A stretch of DNA of 40,546 nt, taken from the NCBI GenBank assembly GCA_036897485.1, contig JAYMTF010000305.1, forward strand, positions 1 through 40,546. Reading direction: 5' to 3'. The position numbers were made by a program, and so were the translations under genes. This document shows, piece by piece, positions 32,101 to 40,546 of this stretch. The notes under the pieces were generated by a model. That model was given only the letters and a program-made list of their open reading frames with translations. It had not been told where the DNA came from and did no database searches. Each line of letters starts with the position of its first letter. Positions within the stretch are counted from its first letter, which is position 1. The DNA is from Pelargonium nanum (Eukaryota > Streptophyta > Magnoliopsida > Geraniales > Geraniaceae).

Positions 32101-34902
32101 TTTAATTGAACCAAACATTACTTTTAGGAATGACAATGGAGGGAATAGCAATGAGAATGAATGCCATTCGCATTCTCATTAAATTTTAATCTGAACTCTA
32201 CCTTAATTAATTATGCTTCAAGAATTAATTGTATTTTAATTGTTAGCTAGAAGGATTCACTATAACAGATAAGAAATGATTACATTGTTAAATGAAGGTA
32301 AAGGGAGTGTTTGCATAAATATTAATTAAGCAAAAGAGGAAATTATATGGAGACAAGAGGAAGGAGGCATTGGAAATGAAATTTTCTGTGAATTTGTATT
32401 TTAATTATTCCGGCCACTGTTAAAATGTAGTTCTGAAAAGAAGCTTCTGAAAAAGGAGTAAGAATGATATATTGATATGTTGGATATTATGCGCTGAGCA
32501 CCTATGTTCTATCTGAAACGGGGGTATCTCGAATTTCTACCTTTCTTGGTTGTTGTCAGGGTCCATTGATCACTCTTATTTTTTCAGACTGCTGATCTTA
32601 CTAATGCCAATCTAGAGGGTGCTAATCTGGAAGGAGCTAATCTAAAGGTGAACACTTTCTCAACCTAGTTGTGTATATATGAGAGAAGGTGTCAATGATT
32701 TAAGAATAGATTATTAGACTTAAACGTAGTTGGAATAAAAGAATGATGGAAAGCCTATCTTCAGTGGGCAGTTATGCTTTTATTCTCAATGAACTTGTGA
32801 TTGCATTACTTGTTTTTATTGGGGATACAAACCTTGCCAGATAGACCACACACTTTCATACTTTACAATTGTGTGATAGAATGTCTATTGGGGTGCACTA
32901 TAGCTCAATTCGTCATTCTGCATGATGACATTCCATGCTCACAAGTCATTACTTAGAAATTAATCCATCACCCCAACTCATATCTTCTACCATAATGGAA
33001 TCTTTACCATATCGACTTGTGCTGGAGGCCTTGCTTTATATAAAACTAATAGAATGTCTTTCTTTTTTGTTTTAATCTAATTGCCTGTGAGCATGTCTGC
33101 AAGTGTACAGATGTTTTATGTTTGTTCTGCAAATTTGTAAAATTCCTGTATGATTCTTCAAAAAAAATTGCCATGTCCTTACTGAGTTTGATTCATTTGA
33201 AGTATGCAAGTCCTTAGCAAGGTTGTAGTTGGAGTGATTGAACCATAGTTGAGAGTTTGATTCATTTGAAGTATGCAAGTCCTTAAGGTTGTAGTTTGAG
33301 TGATTGAACCATAGCTGAATCGCTGAAATGCCGTACTTTCTGCTCTTTTCCAAGAGACTAACTTAAAAGGTTAGCTTGTGTAGTTCCAAGGGTAGCTTGT
33401 TAAAACTATTTGTGTTCCAGGGTGCAAAACTGAGTAATGCCAATTTGAAGGGTGCAAACCTCCAGCGAGCGTATCTACGCCATGTCAATCTTCGAGATAC
33501 AGTAAGTAAAACAGACTGCTTTAAAATTCTGTGAATATATTCTGGTGTTCATGAGATGAGCTAGTTATCTAGAACCTTTTGATATTCCCAATTGTATATA
33601 TTATACTGGATATGCTGTCTTCACATTTTTTAACTATTTGCTGTGTGGTATATGCTCCACATTTGCTTACAGAGTGGCTTTTAGTATTTTAAATCCTTTG
33701 TGCCGCTTTTCATTGGTTTGAGTGCATTTCACTTCATCAACTACTAAAAATACTAGGCAAGACATATCATTTGCTATTTTATTTTTTTGAAGCTTCAATC
33801 CATTCTAAAGCAAAAAAAACTTTGCCTTATGTAAAGATGGCAGAGTACGATTAACATCTGGATTTGAAATCACTGCTTATATACCTGGTATTGCCTATAA
33901 TTTTCAAGAACATTATGTAGTCTTAGTAAGAGAGGGAAGGGTTAAGGATTTCTGGTGTGAGATATCAAATTGTTCGAGGAACCCTAGATGCTATTGGAGT
34001 AAAGGATCGTCAACACGGGCGTTACTGTTATTTTCAAGATATCTCAGCCATTTAAATATACATGCTCGGTTGAATAATTGGTTGTTACATTTTGGCAGCA
34101 TTTGGTAGCATGGATGTATTAGTAATTTGAATGAAGGAATTAATGGAACCCCCGCCTATGATTCCGTCACCTTTGATGTATTTTGTAAGAACTAGAATAA
34201 TTGATGACGATACACATCTGTTCACTCTGGTTCACGAAGAGGGAATACATAATAGATAGATTAAATTTAAGTTAGAGAACGGTGCTTTTGCTCCTTTATC
34301 CATTCTCTCTGCATCTGTCCAATTTGAGAGATTTAAAATTTGTGTGCTCGGAAGGATGGTTGGACTTTGGATTTCATCCAACTTTCCCTGTGTTCCCTCT
34401 ACCAAACAGAGGATAGATGCTCTCCATCCTCCCTATCAAAATAGACTATGAGAAACTACCGTTTTAGGAATTCTTTGCATTATTTACCTCTTTGTGCTTT
34501 GCAAGAACATACTTTCTTTTTGTTAAAATGGAATTTGGCACTGACACAGAAATTGAGGTAGCATTTGTATCAGATTTTTTGGAAAGGGAACGGAACTCCT
34601 TTGTCATGACCAAAAAAGACCTAATCCAAACACGATGAATGAGAATCTATTCTCGATTCCCACCAAAATTCTATTTCAAACGGTACCTAAGATCCTAAAA
34701 CAGACAGGGTACAAAAGATGCATCTTTGAACACCAAATTCAGTTTGCACAATTTGCTGTAAAAAGTATTAGGATATCTCTATTACAATGATACTTTTAGA
34801 ACTGGGTTTCTTGTCGGTCATTAAGTTTCTGTTATTTGTTTCATTCAGCATTTGGAAGGCGCAAAGCTTGATGGGGCCAATTTGCTTGGAGCAATAAGGT
34901 AA
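26123..34902 (+). CDS. FIP2: BTB/POZ (T1-type) pentapeptide-repeat protein, FH protein-interacting protein FIP2
   Basis: Eleven plus-strand exons: 26123-26168, 26586-26695, 27877-28011, 28758-28913, 29301-29384, 29490-29536, 29620-29693, 30909-30967, 32588-32647, 33421-33501, 34849-34902. They encode 301 aa in frame throughout. Residues about 9-100 form a K+-channel-tetramerisation-type BTB domain ([37 protein letters not shown]). Residues about 135-300 are pentapeptide repeats of the A(D/N)LXX form ([40 protein letters not shown]), predicted to fold as a right-handed quadrilateral helix. The Arabidopsis homologue binds the formin AFH1 and may link membranes to actin; BTB proteins can also be CUL3 adaptors. 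The C-terminus LLGAIR ends as in homologues. Exon 6 ends in two overlapping donors. Introns 8 and 10 appear to contain transposon-like inserts. Confidence 0.93.
30463..30612 (-). repeat. tRNA-related retroposon remnant in FIP2 intron 7
   Basis: Read on minus, AAATGGTATTAGAG (plus 30543-30556) is followed by GGTCACAAGTTCAAGTAC (plus 30513-30530), a tRNA-like B-box context, and preceded by TTAGTTGAGTTGGTTC, an A-box-like word. The order suits an old tRNA-derived SINE or similar. No target-site duplication was found, so ends are approximate. Confidence 0.4.
31487..32190. mobile_element. MITE-like insert in FIP2 intron 8
   Basis: The block opens with 'ggccgcgtttggatttg' and closes with 'gaaccaaacatta' and 'gaatgacaatggagggaata' text. 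The ends give weak inverted agreement (GTTTGG against CCAAAC, and an imperfect subterminal pair near 31535 and 32130). This is the usual style of plant hAT- or PIF-related MITEs. Target duplication was not resolved. Confidence 0.35.
33184..33318. repeat. Two-copy tandem duplication in FIP2 intron 9
   Basis: A 69-bp unit at 33184-33252 beginning gagtttgattcatttgaagt is repeated as a 66-bp copy at 33253-33318. The copies differ by a 3-bp gap (tagcaagg against taagg) and two substitutions. Confidence 0.9.
34095..34690. mobile_element. Possible second MITE-like insert in FIP2 intron 10
   Basis: The start 'ggcagcatttggtagcatgg' and the end, which reads 'cttaggtaccgtttgaaata' on minus, look like paired ends of a plant MITE. 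Inverted identity is weak, and this may be coincidence. Confidence 0.25.
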
Positions 34903-37900
34903 CGGTGGAGCAAAGATCGAGTATACTTCATCTGCAGACCACTTTTCTTTTCTGCCGGAAACTTGGAAATTGCAGGTTAGCAAATTTATTGATAGTTAAT
35001 TTGAACAATCTGTTAATAGTCGGGATTTGTAATTTATCTTTTATCTACTTTTTTTCTGCTATAATGATCATGGACATGGCAGCTACTCTTGTTTTTACCT
35101 CGCTGAATTGAAAGGTCATTCTTTCTTTTTCATATAATCCCATACGATGAGTAGATAACCGACATATTAATGGGAGTGACGACTATTGTAGCTAATTCAG
35201 TAGAAATGCTCTTTCTATTCCGATCTAGTTATGAGTACCAAATATAATCATGTATAGTCAAAAGATTCAAAGTTGGATTTTCCGTCATTTAACTTTCTTT
35301 CGATTATTGTTAACGAACATTGATTTCAAAACGAGGAGGATAACAAAATGATCAATCACATCATAAATCTGATTAGTTGATGTCATTAAGTCACATTTGT
35401 CAATGAATATGTCGTGCACATTGTCCTAATTGACTAATTAAATACAAGAATTTGTAAATATCAAAGCTGATGAACTATGTGGATTTGGATAAAATAATCA
35501 CAAGATTAGTTAAAAGATAGCGATCTCAATAATAAAAATAACGTATTGACAGTTAATTCTTAGGAAGCTTTGTAGCTTTCTAGGACCTTCCCTTGTCCTT
35601 TAACGTCTCCTGTGATTCTCTTTGATTCCAATTTTATTTTCTGCACAAGAAAATTGTCGCTAGTTCTCTTTATTTATTTTTATTTTTGTCCGGTGTATAT
35701 TGCAATATTTTTGTTTTGATTTTTCAGTTCTGTTTTATACACAGTTTTTATGAACTAAAATGTCTTGTTTGGTAGGAAAAATATGAAAGTGGAAGGTCAT
35801 TGAAAGAGAAAAAAAAGTTATAATAATTTATTTATGTGGTAAGATTTTTCATAGTAAGAATTCAACTTTATTAGTTGAAATTTACTGTGAAATTTATAAG
35901 TAACTTCATATCGTCATAATATTTCAACGTGCAACCATTTTTTCAACCTATATTAGAAAAGGTCAATAACATAGCATCTTCAATGGGTAAATTTACATTT
36001 CCATGGATACAAGCAAATTTCAGCTTGCATTACATATGAAAAATATGCTTAAGCAGACAACTTAATTAGGGTGTTAATGCTAAAAATATAAGTCGACTTG
36101 ACAAATGACAAAGCGGGGGTGCTACATCGACACTCGAGCACCACGTCAACTTCAACGAGTACTCTCCTTCATTTATAAGGAATCTCTCAAGAGTTCTCTC
36201 GTCTGCCTTCTAAACACATTTTGAGGACCTAATGTTGAAGACTTTGCCTCATCAAAGGCTCAAACCACACTTCGAGAAGAGTAAGGTAATAGGGAGCGAT
36301 AGGGACAAACGTGACAAAGCTTGCGGAGAGCTTTCTCTTGGAGCAGAGCTTTCGCATCTAGTGAGGTTTGCGCGAAGCGCTTTAACAGTCCCGCATCAAT
36401 TTGTCTCGACGTACTCTCGAACATGCTTTCAAGAGTGTTCTCATGTGATACGTTAACTCTAAAACCACCAAAAAAATGTTAGGACGCTACTTGAGGTAAT
36501 AAACTTACCTAGATGCTCCATTTCAATCCACAACGCTTGTATGACATGTGGAGATTATGAAGCTCACCCAATGTTCGTGGATGACACACTCGAGTAATTG
36601 AGCCTCTGATTCACTATAAATCCCACAATGCCCGGCCCCCTAATTGCCAACAACTAATCATAAGCCACTATGTCATCATATAATAGCGCGAGTATGAATA
36701 TTACTTTTTAGGTTAAGATGTCAATAAAGTTTGAACACCTCATTAAAAAATTGATTTCAACGGATATCTTCAATCCCACAAGTTCATTAGACGAAAATGA
36801 GTGAAATGTTAATGATGTTAATTATATGGTATCATCAACTTGGCCTAAAGCAAAAAATTCACATCTTAATGTTTCAATAAGCGTTAGCGTGATGTTTAAT
36901 TTCATGCATAACCTTTCATTAATTTGTACGGCTAGTGCTGCAAGTACGCATTGATGTAAAACCAAATTATATTGAAGAAAATTGCGTAAAAGAACCAATA
37001 GTTCTTGTCTCTTATAATATTAGACAGGTAATCGCTATTTTAAAAATAAAATAAAAAATCTATTGGCAACTATTAGTATTTGAAAAACACGAGAACCTGT
37101 TAAAAAATAAAACGAGAACTGGTCGTTGAATTTGAGAACGTATCAATTTCAATCATGAGGAAAAAAAATCGGCTGATAGGCATAGCATATCACTAATATT
37201 CAGAGACCAGAAGGCTCCACATGACAATTAACAAGAACAAGAGTATATATATAATCTGGTTGTCCTGCTCAATCATGGCTGTAATGCAAGAAAGCTCAAC
37301 TAGATATCTCTGAAAAGAGAAGTAATAAAGAAATGGGAGAAGAAAGGAACATCACCAAAAATCTAAAGACCCAGTACCAAATTTGTGTACCTCAAGTGAT
37401 TCATGATGTCATCACTGTAGAATTGGTCTTTGTTAGCATAAAAAGAACTATAACTTATATAGCCATAAGCAATGTAATTAAGTTTTTATTTGAATTAATC
37501 AATGTTTTTATATCAAGCTTGTTTACCTACTGATGCACCATTTTTGACTCGGTTATATTAAGTATATTAGGAGTTGTCGTCTTATCCACGTGTTAGGGTA
37601 GTTGTCTAGAAAATGTTTTAAATCTCAAACCCTGGGGATGAAACTGGAGACTTGGATAAGTGGAGACCCAGGTATGTACTCGAAAAACCGCATCCGTCAT
37701 GAGATTAAAAATCTCAACCAGAAGAATATAAATTAATCACACCTCGCTAGAGATGACTCTATAAAGTGTTTCTAGAGGGAGAAAGTTTCTACGTAAAGTG
37801 TGAGTATCATTTCTCTTACCAAATTTGTGTTATATTTTTTATTTATTTATCCCATAGTGTAATTAACAACCTTTTGTATTTCCTCTCCAAGGGTAAGACA

Positions 37901-38283
37901 ACAAGACCATATCTCCTACATGTTTATAATTACCAAATTTGTATATTGTATATGTCTCCACTATTGATACATTGGCACCAAGAAAGCCCAAAGAAAAATG
38001 GGTTTCTTGTTGATATACACATAACTATAACTATAATTGTTGGAGACAGTGAAGGCAGAAAGCGACATGCAAGTCCATTGCACAGTTTTGCCAACAGCAA
38101 ATGGATTCGCCTTTTAACTTATTCAACTGTTCCATTGCACACTACACAACATCCAATAGAACAAGTCTCCATTGTTTTTCCCTCCAACACTTGGCGCTCT
38201 CTCCTCACAGCCGGCCTCCCCTCCTCCCCCCTTATATTCCACCCAACCCTCCTCTCCCTCTTCTCAAATTTCAATTTCAAAAT
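34903..38283. other. Intergenic region between FIP2 and VAPYRIN
   Basis: The first 200 bp or so should be FIP2 3' UTR. From about 35300 to 37700 the sequence is AT-rich with no gene I recognise; a 74-codon frame at 36232-36456 lies in a locally GC-richer block (36110-36620) that may be transposon debris. Sequence near 37640-37740 ('cttggataagtggagaccca') also looks repetitive. The last 300 bp are the VAPYRIN promoter and 5' UTR, rich in CT just before the start. Confidence 0.55.
38003..38018 (+). promoter_or_regulatory. MYCS/CTTC-type motif with adjacent near-P1BS, VAPYRIN promoter
   Basis: TTTCTTGTT at 38003-38011 matches the core of the MYCS element found in mycorrhiza-induced phosphate transporter promoters. 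The overlapping TTGATATAC differs by one base from the phosphate-starvation P1BS pattern GNATATNC. The site is about 273-281 bp upstream of the start codon. Function is inferred. Confidence 0.4.
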
Positions 38284-39912
38284 ATGGACAGATTGATCAC
38301 CTTAGAGCCCTCCAATGTCGTGGCCGTCCGGATCGAGCCCGGGAGCAAGTCCTCCGGCGAGCTCACCCTCCGCAACGTCATGTACACCATGCCGGTGGCC
38401 TTCCGGCTCCAGGCTTTGAACTGGATGCGCTTCTTCGACAAGCCTCAAATCAGAATCATCTCTCCTCTCTCCACCTTGACTCTGGAGATCACTTACCATC
38501 TCCAGCCCGGCCTCGCCTTACCGGACTCGTTCCCTCACTGTCACGACTCGTTCCTATTACACAGCGTTGTGGTCCCCGGCGCCGCCCTCAAGGATCCCTC
38601 GTCCACCTTTGATGCTGTCCCGACCGAGTGGTTCACCACCAGGAAGAAGCAGGTTTTTATCGATAGTGGAATTAAGATCATGTTTGTTGGCTCGCCGGTG
38701 CTGGCTCAGCTCGTGGCTAATGGACATATGGATCAGATCAGGGAGGTGCTTGAGAAGAGTGACCCGGACTGGAAAGCTGCTGACTCGGTGGATTCTCAGG
38801 GACAGACGTTGCTTCACTTGGCTATTGCTCAGAGCCGGCCAGATCTGGTTCAGTTGCTTCTAGAGTTCGAACCGGACGTGGAGGCTCAGAGCCGGTCCGG
38901 ATCGAGTCCTCTGGAGGCCGCGGCGGCTGCCGGAGAAGCTCTCATCGTCGAGATTTTGTTGGCTCGGAGAGCGAGTGCGGAGCGATCGGAAACCTCCACT
39001 TGGGGGCCGATTCACCTGGCCGCCGGCGGCGGCCACGCGGAGGTTCTTAGGCTTCTTCTCTTGAAAGGAGCTAACGCCGACGCCCTCACTAAAGACGGAA
39101 ACACCGCCTTACATCTCGCCGTGGAGGAGCGGCGGAGAGACTGCGCTCGGCTGCTTTTGGCCGCCGGCTCGACCGCCGACGTGCGCAACTCCCGCGACGG
39201 AGACACGCCGCTGCACATCGCCGCCGGGCTGGGCGACGACAACATGGTGAAGCTGCTGCTGCAGAAGGGCGCGAACAAGGACATCCGGAACCACGGCGGC
39301 AAGACGGCGTACGACGTGGCGGCGGAGTTCGGGCACACGAGGCTGTTGGACTCGCTCCGCCTCGGCGACAGCCTGTGCACGGCGGCGAGGAAGGGAGAGG
39401 TGAGGACGATCCACAAGCTGCTCGAGAACGGCGCCGCCATCAACGGCCGCGACCAGCACGGGTGGACGGCGCTGCACAGAGCCGCGTTCAAAGGCCGTGT
39501 CGACGCCGTCCGGAGCCTCCTCGAAAAGGGCATAGAAATCGAAGCCAAAGACGAAGACGGTTACACGGCCTTACACTGCGCCGCAGAATCCGGACACGCG
39601 GACGTGATGGAGCTGTTAGTTAAGAAAGGAGCTGACGTGGAGGCGCGAACCAACAAAGGCGTGACCGGACTTCAGATCGCCGAGTCGCTACAGTACACGG
39701 GAATCACCAGAATATTAGGCTACTACGGCAGTGCCTCCAAGGACGGAGCCGCCGGAGCCGCCGCGTTGCAGGTCTATGGTGCCGGCGCGATGTCGTTTGG
39801 GAAGGAGAAAATGAAGGAGGTGGCGCCGATGAAGAGAAGGTCTAGCCGGAGCAGAGCCATTCGCGGCGGCGGCGGAGGCTTCGGCCAGTCCATGCCATTG
39901 GCAGTGCTTTAA
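38284..39912 (+). CDS. VPY: VAPYRIN, MSP-domain plus ankyrin-repeat symbiosis protein
   Basis: A single uninterrupted exon encodes 542 aa. VAPYRIN is needed for intracellular accommodation of arbuscular mycorrhizal fungi and, in legumes, rhizobial infection threads. It is found on small mobile compartments and works with exocyst subunits. Residues 1 to about 150 form a VAP-like MSP domain ([60 protein letters not shown]). About ten ankyrin repeats follow from residue 171 to 480 ([41 protein letters not shown]). The tail ends in the conserved [10 protein letters not shown]. The start at 38284 is chosen because family members begin MDRL; an in-frame ATG at 38101 would add 61 residues unlike the family. 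Codon use is strongly GC-rich compared with neighbours. The segment [14 protein letters not shown] in the MSP domain departs from the family. VAPYRIN-LIKE is less likely. Confidence 0.95.
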   Translation: MDRLITLEPSNVVAVRIEPGSKSSGELTLRNVMYTMPVAFRLQALNWMRFFDKPQIRIISPLSTLTLEITYHLQPGLALPDSFPHCHDSFLLHSVVVPGAALKDPSSTFDAVPTEWFTTRKKQVFIDSGIKIMFVGSPVLAQLVANGHMDQIREVLEKSDPDWKAADSVDSQGQTLLHLAIAQSRPDLVQLLLEFEPDVEAQSRSGSSPLEAAAAAGEALIVEILLARRASAERSETSTWGPIHLAAGGGHAEVLRLLLLKGANADALTKDGNTALHLAVEERRRDCARLLLAAGSTADVRNSRDGDTPLHIAAGLGDDNMVKLLLQKGANKDIRNHGGKTAYDVAAEFGHTRLLDSLRLGDSLCTAARKGEVRTIHKLLENGAAINGRDQHGWTALHRAAFKGRVDAVRSLLEKGIEIEAKDEDGYTALHCAAESGHADVMELLVKKGADVEARTNKGVTGLQIAESLQYTGITRILGYYGSASKDGAAGAAALQVYGAGAMSFGKEKMKEVAPMKRRSSRSRAIRGGGGGFGQSMPLAVL

Positions 39913-40546
39913 AATCAAATTTGAAGTGGCGGCGCTTCCTGTTACTGGGAATATATGAGATTAGAGCTGAAATTTGATTAAATTTTCTCAAATGACTCCT
40001 CACTTTTTTATTATAAAAAATGTTCATTATAAAATCTGAATACTACACATTAGTGTTTGTAAGTTTGTTGAAAGATGAAATTATATGTATATGGTCTTGA
40101 AAGTTTAAACCACCACCATCCCTCAAATGTAAACATATGAATGGAAAAAAAATTGTAGTTAATATAACCTTTTGTAATCAACTACTAGTAATGTTTTTCT
40201 TTATAGAACATAAATATTAGTAGTTCTATCATTGTAGTATATCTCTATATTCTTCAGCTCTAACACAATAGTCTCACTCCTTTTCTTAAAATTTAAAGTT
40301 GCATCATTTTGACTTTGCTGTACAATGTTTTCTTTGGTTAACTTGTGCTTATTGTAAAACTATTTTTTTATTCCGACGGTCTTAACTATGTATACTTTGT
40401 GACAATTTTGGTGTATTCAATTAAATTCTCTTTTGAGGAATACATTTTTTATATTGTGTTAATACCACATTCAAAGTTTTTTTTTTTCTTGCGGAGGAGG
40501 ATTCACACATGTATTTTATTTACATGTATTTTCTCATGTATTTGGT
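39913..40546. other. VAPYRIN 3' flank
   Basis: AT-rich sequence with no open frame or repeat that I recognise. The first 200 bp or so should include the VAPYRIN 3' UTR. No exact AATAAA stands out near the stop codon. Confidence 0.6.

Noticed and set aside
36110..36620. GC-richer block with a 74-codon frame, considered as a gene
   Set aside because: No domain, no splice pattern, and repeat-like text around it. Left as intergenic.
38101..38283. In-frame 61-codon N-terminal extension of VAPYRIN from an upstream ATG
   Set aside because: Known family members start at MDRL. The extension is Pro/Ser-rich, CT-rich DNA and looks like 5' UTR.
39012..39548. Long antisense frames (178 and 122 codons) over VAPYRIN
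   Set aside because: High GC content removes stop codons in other frames. The ankyrin frame is clearly the real one.

Overview
The window is nuclear DNA of a flowering plant, most likely a eudicot. It is AT-rich, its genes are split by many GT-AG introns, and their products belong to land-plant families. A VAPYRIN gene is present, so the plant probably belongs to a lineage that hosts arbuscular mycorrhizal fungi. I cannot name the species from sequence alone. I find no bacterial operon, CRISPR array, rRNA gene, free-standing tRNA gene or viral gene.

Six protein genes can be rebuilt exon by exon, all with open frames across every junction. In order they are: a plant cysteine oxidase (PCO, minus, 5 exons, 1828-4052); the ER/Golgi Qb-SNARE membrin (minus, 4 exons, 5818-8512); an RRP6-like exosome 3'-5' exoribonuclease (minus, 14 exons, 9327-18869); a DUF639 protein (minus, 10 exons, 21256-25789); a BTB plus pentapeptide-repeat protein of the FIP2 type (plus, 11 exons, 26123-34902); and VAPYRIN (plus, single GC-rich exon, 38284-39912). 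They do not form a pathway. They are an ordinary plant mix of oxygen sensing, vesicle traffic, RNA decay, an unknown membrane-associated family, a cytoskeleton-linked scaffold and symbiosis.

The most useful signals beyond the genes are promoter motifs that fit the product of the adjacent gene. A perfect hypoxia-responsive promoter element lies just upstream of PCO. An exact ER-stress element overlapping a UPRE core lies upstream of membrin. A telo-box with site II motifs lies upstream of the RRP6-like gene. A 333-bp divergent promoter with a G-box and three site II motifs separates DUF639 from FIP2. A MYCS-type motif lies upstream of VAPYRIN.

Two retroposons can be delimited by target-site duplications. 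One is a tRNA-derived SINE in PCO intron 3 (12-bp duplication). The other is a 5'-truncated LINE that keeps part of its RNase H domain, between PCO and membrin (13-bp duplication). Other repeats are less certain. Intergenic stretches at 1-1827, 4150-5817, 18916-21255, 34903-38283 and 39913-40546 hold no further gene that I can recognise. I did not find a convincing undescribed multi-gene system.
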